A DNA stretch of 64,000 bases from Terriglobia bacterium (GTDB taxonomy: Bacteria; Acidobacteriota; Terriglobia; Terriglobales; Acidobacteriaceae), in NCBI GenBank assembly GCA_020073395.1, contig JAIQFF010000004.1:1-64000 (forward strand). Reading direction: 5' to 3'. Positions 9,395 through 18,361 of the stretch are shown piece after piece; position 1 is the stretch's first letter, and the number at the start of each line of letters is the position of its first letter. Under the pieces are notes generated by a model. The model was not told the DNA's origin. It was given only the letters and a program-made list of their open reading frames with translations, and searched no databases. A program made the position numbers and the translations under genes.

Positions 9395-11596
9395 TCACCG
9401 TCCGAACTTCACCGTCACCTGCGCTCCGGATACCACGTGTGATCCGGCGGGAGGCGACTGTTGTCGAGCCAGGCCGCTGCCCACAGCGTCCAGATCCAGT
9501 CCGCTCTCCTGCGCCATCTCGATGGCCGCCCGAACGCTCTTGCCCAGGAACGATGGAACCACAATTCCGCCCTGTTCGACGTCAAGCACAACTGTGCCAC
9601 TGGATGGAAGATGGGCCGGAAGCGACGATGCTCCCGCTTTCGAGTCGTCCAACATCGCGCTTTGTTTCTGCTCCGGGCCAGCCGGCGCGGCCGGTTCGGG
9701 ATGGCGCAAGGTCGCGGGCAGCACCACGCTGGCGGCGACGTTGGGGGAGGAGGGTGCGGAAGCAACGGCCGGTTGGGAATTCGAATCCGCCGGCGGAATA
9801 TCGGATGCATCCAGAGTCTCGCCCAGGCGGTCGGGCGATCCTTCTTCGACATCCTGGTCTTTTACCTGCCGCTCCGCCAGCAGGACCTGGCGGTTAGGCG
9901 GTAGTTCGACGTCGTGGGGTGTGTGCAGATATTCGAGGACCTGCTGCGTGACTCTCTGGAACACGGGTGCGGAAACTTGTCCGCCTTGGTGCAGGCCCAC
10001 CGGGGAGTCCAGAATGACCGCCACCGTGATGGCTGGGTCATTGATGGGAGCAAATCCTGCGAACGACGCCACGTACTTGGTATGCGAATATGCCCGGGTA
10101 GCGGGATCAACTTTTTGCCCGGTGCCGGTTTTCCCTGCCGAACTGTAGCCCTCGAGAATGGCTTTTTTTCCGGTGCCGTGCAGGACCACGCCTTGCATCA
10201 TCTGCTTCATCTGGGCTGCCGTGAGGGGAGAGATCACGCGCCGTTGCGCCCCAGGATGAAAAGCAACCATCTGAGGAGTGCCCTGCGGTTCCGTGGTCCC
10301 GGCAACAATTCTCGGCGCAACCCAGACGCCATCATTGGCGATGGTGGAAATCATGGCCACCAGTTGCAGTGGAGTCACTCCGATCTCCTGCCCCATGGAG
10401 ATGGCGCCGATAGATACTTTTGACCATCGATTCAGCGGTTTGGAGAGACCGCGGGTCTCGCCCGGCAGTTCAATTCCGGTGTGCTGCCCGAAACCAAAGG
10501 CGCGGATGTACTTGTAAAACCGCTCTTCGCCCAGGCGCAGCGCAATCTTGATCGCCCCCACGTCGCTTGATTCGGCCAGAATGCCGGCTACGGAGAGCAG
10601 CCCGTGAGGTTTGCTATCGCGGATCCGCATGCCGTTAATCACGATCGAACCCATCTGGCAGTCAAACACCTCATTGGGATGGGTCAACTTTTCTTCCAGA
10701 GCCGCCGCAATGGTGACCACTTTGAAAGTCGATCCCGGCTCGTACACGTCGCTCACGGCGTGGTCTTTCAATTTTTGCGGGGTGATGTCGCGGGCCAGAT
10801 TGGGATTGAACGTCGGACGATTGGCCAGGGCCAGGATCTCTCCCGTTTTCGGGTTTTCCACGACCACCGTCCCCGATTCGGCGTGGGTCTGCTGCATCGC
10901 GGTTTCCAGTTCGCGTTCCGCGATGTACTGGATTTTTTCGTCGATAGTCAGAACAACGTTTTCGCCAGGATCAGGCTGCTTCTCGACGCTGCCAAACCAT
11001 TTGCGGCGGGCATCGACTGAGATCAGCATGCGGCCGGGTTTGCCGTGGAGTTCATCATCGTTCGCGCGCTCGATGCCGCTCAGGCCTTCGTCATCCATGC
11101 CGACATAGCCCAGCACCTGTGCCGACAGTTCACGTTTGGGATAGAAGCGCTTGGACTCTTTCTGGAAATAGATGCCGCGCAGATTCATCGACCGGATACG
11201 GTCCGCGGTTTCGGCGTCCGCCTTGCGTGCGAGCCAGCAGAAGGTGCGGGCGGCCTTGCATTTTGCCAGCAATTCCCGGGGATCTGCCTTGGTGATGCGT
11301 GCCACCAGAGATATGGTCCCTGCCAGATCGGGGATGTCAGCCGGCACCGCGAACACGGAATCCACGGAAACGGACATTGCCAGTTCGCGACCGGCGCGGT
11401 CGTAGATGATTCCCCGCTTGGCTGCGACTTCGGTGGTGCGCTGCTGCTGGCGCTGGGCTCTCTGCTCGAAGTCGCCATAGCGGAAGATCTGCAGGTAGAC
11501 AAGGCGCAGGCAGATGGCACTGGCCCAGAGCACCAGGATCGCGCCCAGCAGGTAGAGTCGTTTATTGGCGCCGTTGCGGGGTGTGCTCGTTGCCAC
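9395..11596 (-). CDS. ftsI: Penicillin-binding protein 3 / peptidoglycan transpeptidase with C-terminal PASTA domain
   Basis: 733 aa; N-terminal TM, YEPGSTFKVVTIA (SxxK), SSAGKTGTGQKVD (KTG), C-terminal VVPSFLGKSVRAAIEMAQESGLDLDAVGSGLARQQSPPAG PASTA. Confidence 0.93.
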   Translation of the reverse strand: MATSTPRNGANKRLYLLGAILVLWASAICLRLVYLQIFRYGDFEQRAQRQQQRTTEVAAKRGIIYDRAGRELAMSVSVDSVFAVPADIPDLAGTISLVARITKADPRELLAKCKAARTFCWLARKADAETADRIRSMNLRGIYFQKESKRFYPKRELSAQVLGYVGMDDEGLSGIERANDDELHGKPGRMLISVDARRKWFGSVEKQPDPGENVVLTIDEKIQYIAERELETAMQQTHAESGTVVVENPKTGEILALANRPTFNPNLARDITPQKLKDHAVSDVYEPGSTFKVVTIAAALEEKLTHPNEVFDCQMGSIVINGMRIRDSKPHGLLSVAGILAESSDVGAIKIALRLGEERFYKYIRAFGFGQHTGIELPGETRGLSKPLNRWSKVSIGAISMGQEIGVTPLQLVAMISTIANDGVWVAPRIVAGTTEPQGTPQMVAFHPGAQRRVISPLTAAQMKQMMQGVVLHGTGKKAILEGYSSAGKTGTGQKVDPATRAYSHTKYVASFAGFAPINDPAITVAVILDSPVGLHQGGQVSAPVFQRVTQQVLEYLHTPHDVELPPNRQVLLAERQVKDQDVEEGSPDRLGETLDASDIPPADSNSQPAVASAPSSPNVAASVVLPATLRHPEPAAPAGPEQKQSAMLDDSKAGASSLPAHLPSSGTVVLDVEQGGIVVPSFLGKSVRAAIEMAQESGLDLDAVGSGLARQQSPPAGSHVVSGAQVTVKFGR

Positions 11597-11659
11597 GGTC
11601 TGGGCCCCTTAAGACAAACATGGCGGCCCACGATGCTGGGAGCCGCCAATTAGAGTTTC

Positions 11660-11730
11660 GTAGCGCCGGCGTCTCGCCGGCTGTCTGGCGGGCGTCCCGC
11701 CCGCCTGGGCTGGCCGGAGGCCGGCGCTAC
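11660..11730. repeat. Palindromic repeat family B (copy B1), ftsI-ftsL gap
   Basis: GTAGCGCCGGCGTCTCGCCGGCTGTCTGGCGGGCGTCCCGCCCGCC...GGAGGCCGGCGCTAC. Confidence 0.85.
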
Positions 11731-11757
11731 ACAAAGGCCCGGCTCGGCCGTGGGTCT

Positions 11758-12213
11758 CTATCGCGCCGAATCCATCGGGACCGGGGTCACGCTGGCCAGC
11801 ACCGGCGTTGCGGCCTCCGGTGAAACCGTATCCATGTGCATTACCTGGCCGGCCTGCGGGGATTGCAGTCCCAGCTTGCGCGCCAGCGCATCAATGCGCT
11901 CGGGGTCGCGCAGTGAGGCTTCTTCCAGGCGCAGGGCGCGGTTCATCTCAGCGAGGCCATCACGCTGCGCCCTGAGCGTTTCGATCTTGTAGCCGTATTC
12001 AATCGCTTTGAAATGCTGCCAGGCAAAAGTCATCACCAGCAGAAACAGGCAGCCCAGAGCAACTCCAAATTGTTTCATTTCGCGGCTGCGCTGCGGATCC
12101 TCCACTTTCACCAGGCGCGAATTGTCGATGGGCTTGGCAAAATAAATTTCCGGAGTTCCCGTCCAGCTACGTTTACGCCGCATGACCGGAGCTGCGCACT
12201 GCGCCGCCGCCAT
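11758..12213 (-). CDS. ftsL: Cell division protein FtsL-like
   Basis: Single TM (FGVALGCLFLLVMTFAWQHF) followed by coiled coil; position between rsmH and ftsI. Confidence 0.7.
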   Translation of the reverse strand: MAAAQCAAPVMRRKRSWTGTPEIYFAKPIDNSRLVKVEDPQRSREMKQFGVALGCLFLLVMTFAWQHFKAIEYGYKIETLRAQRDGLAEMNRALRLEEASLRDPERIDALARKLGLQSPQAGQVMHMDTVSPEAATPVLASVTPVPMDSAR

Positions 12214-12414
12214 TTATGCTACCCCGGCCAGACTGGATTCGAATTGCGCAACTTCCTGTTGCGCCACCGCATACCAGTAGGCAAGTTTCTCTTCCTGGGA
12301 GCGCGTGTCCTGCAAGAGCCTGTCGGACCGCACTTCGGTCCGGGCTTCAGTTCGCTCCACCGTGGCAATCAGTTCGTCGATCAATGTTCCTGTGTACGTC
12401 GTCCCTCGATACAT
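12214..12414 (-). CDS. Small (66 aa) uncharacterised protein in dcw cluster
   Basis: Part of ORF 12214..12546; ATG at 12414 has an upstream SD (ACGGAGGCCACTGATG); stop abuts ftsL start (TAAATG). Product MYRGTTYTGTLIDELIATVERTEARTEVRSDRLLQ... Confidence 0.6.
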   Translation of the reverse strand: MYRGTTYTGTLIDELIATVERTEARTEVRSDRLLQDTRSQEEKLAYWYAVAQQEVAQFESSLAGVA

Positions 12415-12428
12415 CAGTGGCCTCCGTT

Positions 12429-12514
12429 CTACCTTCCCATCTCTCCGGGACGGCACCGGAAGAAGGTAGAGAGTTGTGTTTCGCCCTTGTTTGTGAGAGG
12501 CGATGCCGTCCCGG
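12429..12514. repeat. Nested inverted repeats upstream of the 66-aa dcw ORF
   Basis: CTACCTTC (12429-12436)/GAAGGTAG (12462-12469) and CCGGGACGGCA (12445-12455)/TGCCGTCCCGG (12504-12514). Confidence 0.65.
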
Positions 12515-12591
12515 AACTCGCTTACTAAATTCACCCCGGCGCGCACTCACGTCCGTACCGGGTTCCCGGCAGGTTTTCCGGGGTAAACTTT

Positions 12592-12663
12592 GTAGCGCCG
12601 GCCTCGCCGGCTGTCTGGCGGGCGTCCCGCCCGCCTTTCAGGCCGAGCGGAGGCCAGCGCTAC
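12592..12663. repeat. Palindromic repeat family B (copy B2), abutting the rsmH stop codon
   Basis: GTAGCGCCGGCCTCGCCGGCTGTCTGGCGGGCGTCCCGCCCGCC...GGAGGCCAGCGCTAC; near-identical core to B1. Confidence 0.85.
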
Positions 12664-13599
12664 CTAAATTCTCTCCGCGGCTCGCATCTTGGCGCTGCGT
12701 GCCCGCGGATTGCGATCAATTTCTTCTTCCCCGGCGGTCACTGGCTTTTTTGTCAGCAACTTGTAGTGACCCTGCTTCACGCCTTCGCGGAAGGCATCTT
12801 TCACGATGCGGTCCTCCAGCGAGTGGAAACTGATGATCACGATTCGTCCGCCCGGTTTTAGCACCCGCGGGGCTGCGCTCAGCAGCGCCCGCAAGTCGTC
12901 TAGTTCATGGTTTACGAAGATTCGGAGTGCCTGGAAAGTTCGCGTCGCGGGATGAATCCTTCTTTCTGCCTGATTCATTGGCCGGGCCGCGGCTGAGATC
13001 ACGGCTGCGAGTTGCGCAGTCGTCAATATCGGCCGCGACCGGACAATGGCTCTGGCGATTCTCCGCGACCTCCTTTCCTCACCGAATTCGTAAATCAGAT
13101 TGGCGAGTGTGACCTCGTCCGTCTGATTTACCACTTGTTCGGCGGTGGGCCCGGCTTGCGGATTCATCCGCATGTCGAGCGCCCCTTCCGCCTGAAAACT
13201 GAAGCCCCGCGAGGGTGTGTCCAACTGCAGGCTGCTTACGCCGAGATCTGCGAGCACTCCGTCGGCTGACGCCGCTTTGAACCGCTCTCCGATCTCCGCG
13301 AAAGAACCATGCAGCAGACTCACTTCAGGCCATCCCTCCCCCCCGGAAGAGATGAGCCTGACGCGGGCCTCATCGAGCGCCGCGGGATCTTTATCGAGCC
13401 CAATCAAATGTCCCGGTGCGCCGAGGCGTTTTGCGATTTCTAAACTGTGCCCGCCCAGGCCCACCGTGGCGTCGATATAAGTCCCGCCACGCTTGATAGC
13501 TAAAAAGTCGATCGCTTCTTTTAAAAGAACCGGGACATGGCCACTCTTGTTTCCACCATGCCCACCCCGCTCGGGGGTGCTTGTTGAACCCTCGTCCAC
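12664..13599 (-). CDS. rsmH: 16S rRNA (cytosine1402-N4)-methyltransferase
   Basis: HVPVLLKEAIDFL, DATVGLGGHS, FSFQAEGALDMRM; GTG start overlaps mraZ stop. Confidence 0.95.
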   Translation of the reverse strand: MDEGSTSTPERGGHGGNKSGHVPVLLKEAIDFLAIKRGGTYIDATVGLGGHSLEIAKRLGAPGHLIGLDKDPAALDEARVRLISSGGEGWPEVSLLHGSFAEIGERFKAASADGVLADLGVSSLQLDTPSRGFSFQAEGALDMRMNPQAGPTAEQVVNQTDEVTLANLIYEFGEERRSRRIARAIVRSRPILTTAQLAAVISAAARPMNQAERRIHPATRTFQALRIFVNHELDDLRALLSAAPRVLKPGGRIVIISFHSLEDRIVKDAFREGVKQGHYKLLTKKPVTAGEEEIDRNPRARSAKMRAAERI

Positions 13600-14039
13600 T
13601 AGATGCCCAGATCGTCGAGCGTCTTCTCATCCTCAGGTGTGAACGGTTGCTCCTCGATCTCTGTGCGATACGCTTCCAGGTTGCGAACCACGAGATGGGT
13701 AAGATTGCCGGTCACGGCTACTTCGCCCTTGATCTGCGCCGATTCCCGCAGCAACTGCGGCATCAGCAACCTGCCCTGACCGTCCATCTCGACCATCTGC
13801 CCGTAGTAGTTCACCCGGTCCAGAAACTTCTTCTTCGTAGGATTGAAGGTGGAGAGCCCGGCCAGCTTCTGCTCGATCCGTTCCCATTCCTCGAAGGGAT
13901 ACACTTGGCCAACCTTGCCATCCAGGCTGGTGATGTAAAATTGCGTGCTGTACTTCTCGTCGATCACCCGTTTGAACTCCGCGGGGACTTTGAGCCGTCC
14001 TTTTTCGTCGACGCGAGTTGGGTGATTGCCGCGAAACAT
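13599..14039 (-). CDS. mraZ: Transcriptional regulator MraZ
   Basis: MFRGNHPTRVDEKGRLKVPAEFK, DGQGRLLMPQLLRE (two AbrB-like MraZ repeats). Confidence 0.95.
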   Translation of the reverse strand: MFRGNHPTRVDEKGRLKVPAEFKRVIDEKYSTQFYITSLDGKVGQVYPFEEWERIEQKLAGLSTFNPTKKKFLDRVNYYGQMVEMDGQGRLLMPQLLRESAQIKGEVAVTGNLTHLVVRNLEAYRTEIEEQPFTPEDEKTLDDLGI

Positions 14040-14220
14040 GTGCTCTGCCCCTTAGGGCGGGAAATCTCTTGAATACGAGTGCTGCCACAGCGAGGGAGGT
14101 AAAAGCGGCCAAAATGCCGGGTACTTCTGGTTCGTTCGGGCTGTTTTTTGGGGTGTCAGCTACAAAATCCACTGGCGCCTCTCAAAGTTCCAACGCTGCC
14201 CACGACCACCACCGTCTCGA

Positions 14221-14272
14221 CCACTTTCTACCACATTTGTCCACATCCTACGCCTAAAGCATTTGTTGTCAA
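14221..14272 (-). promoter_or_regulatory. Predicted mraZ promoter and MraZ operator
   Basis: On minus strand TTGACA (14272-14267), 16 bp, TAGGAT (14250-14245), then three GTGG boxes at exact 10-bp spacing: TAGGATGTGG ACAAATGTGG TAGAAAGTGG. Confidence 0.65.
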
Positions 14273-14643
14273 TGAGAAAGTTATAGGTCGCTACGGGGAG
14301 AGATGAGGTGTTTTCGAAAGCGCGATTACTTGTGGCTAACTGAATTGGTGACCACAATAGGTATGGTTTAGGAATTTGGTTCTGCTGTCGCTACCTGATT
14401 GTTTTCAGTTTCCACCCGACTCCCGACCCGTGGAAATCCTGTGGAAAACTTGGCTGCGATGGGCGGACTTCGAGCATGGCAGCGAACCGTATGGCTGCGG
14501 GCGACTCGCCCGCGAGGTTTTGACTTCCATTTCTTGCGTGCGGACAAAGCAGACCGCCGCGGCTAAAGCCGGAACCCCTTTCAGCGACTTATCGGCACCT
14601 GTAAACTCGTGCCCTTCCCGAGGGTCGATGTTCTTGTGACTTC

Positions 14644-17600
14644 CTACCAGATCAGCTTTGCACCCAACTGAATGTGCCGCGATCCTCCCGAACCCACCAC
14701 CGGGTTGGAGGCTCCGACGTCCGGGGTGGCGTTTGTCACGCCCAGATCGTTGATCCCGAAGACCGGGTCGGAAATATCAGTTCCTAACGTGTATAAGCCA
14801 TCAAAGTTGGGATGATTCAGCACGTTGAAGAACTCGCCGCGCAGTTGCAGGTTAAGCCGGTCGGAGAGCTTCCAGCGCTTGGTGACAGACATATCCAGGT
14901 TGGCATAGGCCGGCCCGCGGAAAATGTTCCGGCGCATGTGGCCGAAGGTGCCGTAGGCGGGAGGCGTGATCACGGCACTTCCCGAGATGAAACACCCGTA
15001 GAAGTCGAGGTCGGGATTTTTGTTTTGCGCGGCACAGCGCGGGTTGCTGGTGGCGTCGCTGCCGAAGAGATACGTGATTTGCTTCGCCGGGTCCGTGGTC
15101 CAGTGCACGTCGTTGGGATCGCCCGAGAAGTCCCAGCGGTCGAGGAACTCTCCGGAGAAGCTGATGTCATCAAAAGAATCATAGAAGCCGTAGGGCTCAC
15201 CGGTCTGCAGATTGACGATGCTGGTCAGCTGCCACCCTTGGCCCAGCTGCAACGGAGCGTGGAGGCTGGGCAATTCATAACTCAGGGAGAACGTGAAACG
15301 GTGGCGAATATCGTAGTCGCCATTTCCCCACTCTGGACGGAAAGTCCGGTTATCCTGGGGAAACCCGCTGCGGTTGGTGGTGGCGTTGTCCAGAGCGTGC
15401 GCCCAGGTATAGCCTGCGAGAAAGTTGAGTCCTTTGAAGGCCCTCTGGGTGAGTGTCACCTGCAGGCCGTTGTAGAAAGAGCTGCCCAGATTTTCCATTT
15501 CGGTGGCGTAACCGGCCCAATCGAGGCACGGACCCGCTCCGGATGTGCAGTTGACTACGAACGGCCGCGTGTCCTGGCGGCACCCACGATAGCTGTCGTC
15601 ACCGTTGTTATAGCAGTTGAAACTCGCCATCGGATCGGACTGGTTGATATCGCGATGGCTGAACAGCTTGATGCCGCGATTGGCAACGTAGGCCACCTGC
15701 AGTGAAGTAGACTTGCCCAGCGCCTGCTGCAAATTTACGTTCCAGCTGGCAACATAAGGCGTAGCCAGGTGGTAAGGAACGCCGAACACGTCGCAAGGGT
15801 CTCCAATGTCGCAGGGCGTAGTCAGCGCTCCTGCAAATAGCGGGGTTCCGCTGGTCCAGGCGGTACCCAGCGCCCCCGCGTCATCCAGTTCCCTTTGCAC
15901 CAGCTGAATGTTGCCATTGCCAGGAGTTACTCCGGGCAGGCCGCTGGGATTTTCATTCAAGCCACCGCGATCAATGAACTCCCGAATGGTGGGTTGTTCG
16001 TAAATGATGGCGCCACCGGCGCGCAGCACGGTCTTACCGGTCCCGAAAACATCCCAGGCCACGCCGACCCGCGGTGAGAAATTGTTCTTGTCGGTGGCGT
16101 ACGGCGAACTGATTCCCTGCCCCACCTGAATCAGGCCGCCCTGGGTGGGGATGAAGTTGGCGATCAGGTTGTTGGAATCCTTGATCGGGAGAGAAAGATC
16201 ATAGCGCAGGCCCAGATTCAGAGTCAGTCTGGGCGCGATCCGCCAATCGTCGGCCACGAAAGCGCCGAAGGCCGTCATGGTGACGTAACGGCGTATGTCT
16301 CCGGTAAGAATCTGCGCGAAGCCTTCGTCGCCAAAATTACCTTGTAGAAAGTTGACCAGCGCAGGATTCACGATGTCATCGTTGGAGTCGCGAGTGTCGT
16401 CGAAGGATAGCCGCCCTCGGCCTCGGCGGGCGCGGAACAGGTCAGTTCCGCCATGCCGGAACTCGCCGCCAAATCGAAAGTTGTGCCGCCCTCGGGTCAG
16501 GGAAACATTGTCGATGGCCTGATAGGTATAGGTCGGAGAGGTAAACAAGGGCCAACTCGAGTTTCCACCCATGGTGAACAAAGACCCGATGTCGATTTCC
16601 GGAAAGCCGAACAATTTGGGATCGGTGACTCCGGTGTTCAGACCGTAGTCGGCAGCGCTCTTGTCGTGATCAGCGACGTTGTCGCTCTGCCAGTAGTGGT
16701 TGTATCCGAAACGCGCTTCGTTCACCCAGGCTGAAGTCGGCATCCAGGTCCAGTTCACGCCCATCACCTGCACCTTGGTGTCAGCGATCGAGAGCCAATC
16801 CGGCCGGATCGGCGAGGTGTCTTCTTCCGTTTGCAGGCTGTTGGCGTAGAAGAACCGGCCGGTGAAGATGTTTTTCGCGCTCAGGTGGTAGTCCGACTTG
16901 ATCACGAAATTGTCTTCCCGATTCACATTGTTGAAATTGAAATTGATGAGGGCCGGATCTCCCGATGAGACTGTGGAACCGGGATTGGACAGGAACAACT
17001 CGGCCAGTCGCAGACTGACAGGATCGCACGATGCCGGACAACCCGCCGCCGCTTTGGCGTCCGGCAAACTGATTGCCGGGTCCCCAATCGAGGTGGTTAC
17101 GGGACTGTCCACATTGAACGGGTTACCCACCTTGTGCCGCGCCCCTTCGTAATTTCCGAAGATGAACCACTTGTCCTTGATGATGGGCCCACCAGCCGAC
17201 GCTCCGAACTGGTGCAACACCAGATCGGAAAGCGGCTGTGGATTCGGATTGAAGTAGTTGCGCGCATCGAAAGCACTGTTGCGGTGGAAATAGTAACCGG
17301 TTCCGTGGAAATCGTTGCTTCCTGACTTGAGGCCGACATTCACGACTGCGCCCGGCTTCCAGCCATACTCGGCACCCTGATTTTCCTGTGTGTTGAACTC
17401 CTGGATGGCGTCCAGTGGAAGATGGCTGGCCGGGGTCCCGGCCACGCCCACGTCATTGATCACGCTTTCGCCGTAGTAGAGGTCGTTGTCGTCGGTTCCG
17501 TCAACCATGTAGTTGTTGTCTTCGAACCGGTTGCCATTGGTCGTAACGCTGTGGAAGCCGCCGCCTGGGGTGCGCTGTACGCCCGGCCGCAATTCCAGAA

Positions 17601-18078
17601 GATTCTGGAAATCCCGTCCCTGCAAAGGCAACTCGTTGATGAGCTTGTTGGTCATGGTGCCGCCGAGAGTGTCCGTGACGGTGTCGATCGGGGCCTGCTC
17701 ACCCTCGACTTGGACGGTTTCCGAAATCGCGCCCGGCTCGAGTTGAAAGTCGATACCGATATTTGCCGCCACTTCCAGACGGACACCACTGCGCTCGGTG
17801 GTCTTGAAGGTGGGCGCGGAAGCCCTCACAACATAGACGCCGGGGTTGAGATTGGGAGCTGCATATTCTCCCGCCGAGTTGGTCTCCAGCACGCGCTGGA
17901 TGCCCGTCTCCGTATTCTGAATGATCACTGTGGCATTGGGAACAATGGCGCCCGTGCGGTCGGTGACCCTGCCGACGATGCGTCCCTGCTGGGTTTGAGC
18001 AGAAGCGATCACGCAACAACCAAAGACTGCGGCGGAAAGTGCGAGAGCGGTGAGGAACGATTTCATGGCGTCTCCCAA
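14644..18078 (-). CDS. TonB-dependent receptor, carboxypeptidase-regulatory-like N-terminal domain (Oar-like)
   Basis: 1144 aa; signal peptide; GRIVGRVTDRTGAIVPNATVIIQNTETG; barrel ending QLGAKLIW. Confidence 0.88.
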   Translation of the reverse strand: MGDAMKSFLTALALSAAVFGCCVIASAQTQQGRIVGRVTDRTGAIVPNATVIIQNTETGIQRVLETNSAGEYAAPNLNPGVYVVRASAPTFKTTERSGVRLEVAANIGIDFQLEPGAISETVQVEGEQAPIDTVTDTLGGTMTNKLINELPLQGRDFQNLLELRPGVQRTPGGGFHSVTTNGNRFEDNNYMVDGTDDNDLYYGESVINDVGVAGTPASHLPLDAIQEFNTQENQGAEYGWKPGAVVNVGLKSGSNDFHGTGYYFHRNSAFDARNYFNPNPQPLSDLVLHQFGASAGGPIIKDKWFIFGNYEGARHKVGNPFNVDSPVTTSIGDPAISLPDAKAAAGCPASCDPVSLRLAELFLSNPGSTVSSGDPALINFNFNNVNREDNFVIKSDYHLSAKNIFTGRFFYANSLQTEEDTSPIRPDWLSIADTKVQVMGVNWTWMPTSAWVNEARFGYNHYWQSDNVADHDKSAADYGLNTGVTDPKLFGFPEIDIGSLFTMGGNSSWPLFTSPTYTYQAIDNVSLTRGRHNFRFGGEFRHGGTDLFRARRGRGRLSFDDTRDSNDDIVNPALVNFLQGNFGDEGFAQILTGDIRRYVTMTAFGAFVADDWRIAPRLTLNLGLRYDLSLPIKDSNNLIANFIPTQGGLIQVGQGISSPYATDKNNFSPRVGVAWDVFGTGKTVLRAGGAIIYEQPTIREFIDRGGLNENPSGLPGVTPGNGNIQLVQRELDDAGALGTAWTSGTPLFAGALTTPCDIGDPCDVFGVPYHLATPYVASWNVNLQQALGKSTSLQVAYVANRGIKLFSHRDINQSDPMASFNCYNNGDDSYRGCRQDTRPFVVNCTSGAGPCLDWAGYATEMENLGSSFYNGLQVTLTQRAFKGLNFLAGYTWAHALDNATTNRSGFPQDNRTFRPEWGNGDYDIRHRFTFSLSYELPSLHAPLQLGQGWQLTSIVNLQTGEPYGFYDSFDDISFSGEFLDRWDFSGDPNDVHWTTDPAKQITYLFGSDATSNPRCAAQNKNPDLDFYGCFISGSAVITPPAYGTFGHMRRNIFRGPAYANLDMSVTKRWKLSDRLNLQLRGEFFNVLNHPNFDGLYTLGTDISDPVFGINDLGVTNATPDVGASNPVVGSGGSRHIQLGAKLIW

Positions 18079-18361
18079 TGGTGGTTTCCGGGACTACACT
18101 GCAGCGTAAATATCGATGGGGGAATACGAAGGAACAGGAATCAGAGCCCGGATTCGAGCTTCCCAGCGTCCACAAGATGGACCAACTGTTCGAGATTATT
18201 CACGGCGGTGAGGAAAAGGAGTGAGTTTTTTCCCATCTAGTGCCTTGCCCCGAACTGCTGCACCATGCGCGGAAGTCTGTCAAAGAAGATAGCGGAAGTC
18301 AACAACCAAAAGCACCGACAACATGAAACATTCGTTTCCGGAACATCGGCTTCGGGAAACA

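Noticed and set aside
9132-10148. 338-aa plus-strand ORF across the murE-ftsI gap
   Set aside because: Runs through a palindromic repeat and antisense to ftsI; no domain signature.
14281-14640. GTGGAAATCCTGTGGAAAAC near 14430 as DnaA boxes or an origin
   Set aside because: Does not match TTATCCACA well, no cluster of boxes, and no dnaA/dnaN/gyr context.
14812-15705. 297-aa plus-strand ORF antisense to the TonB-dependent receptor
   Set aside because: Shadow ORF; the receptor frame is strongly supported.
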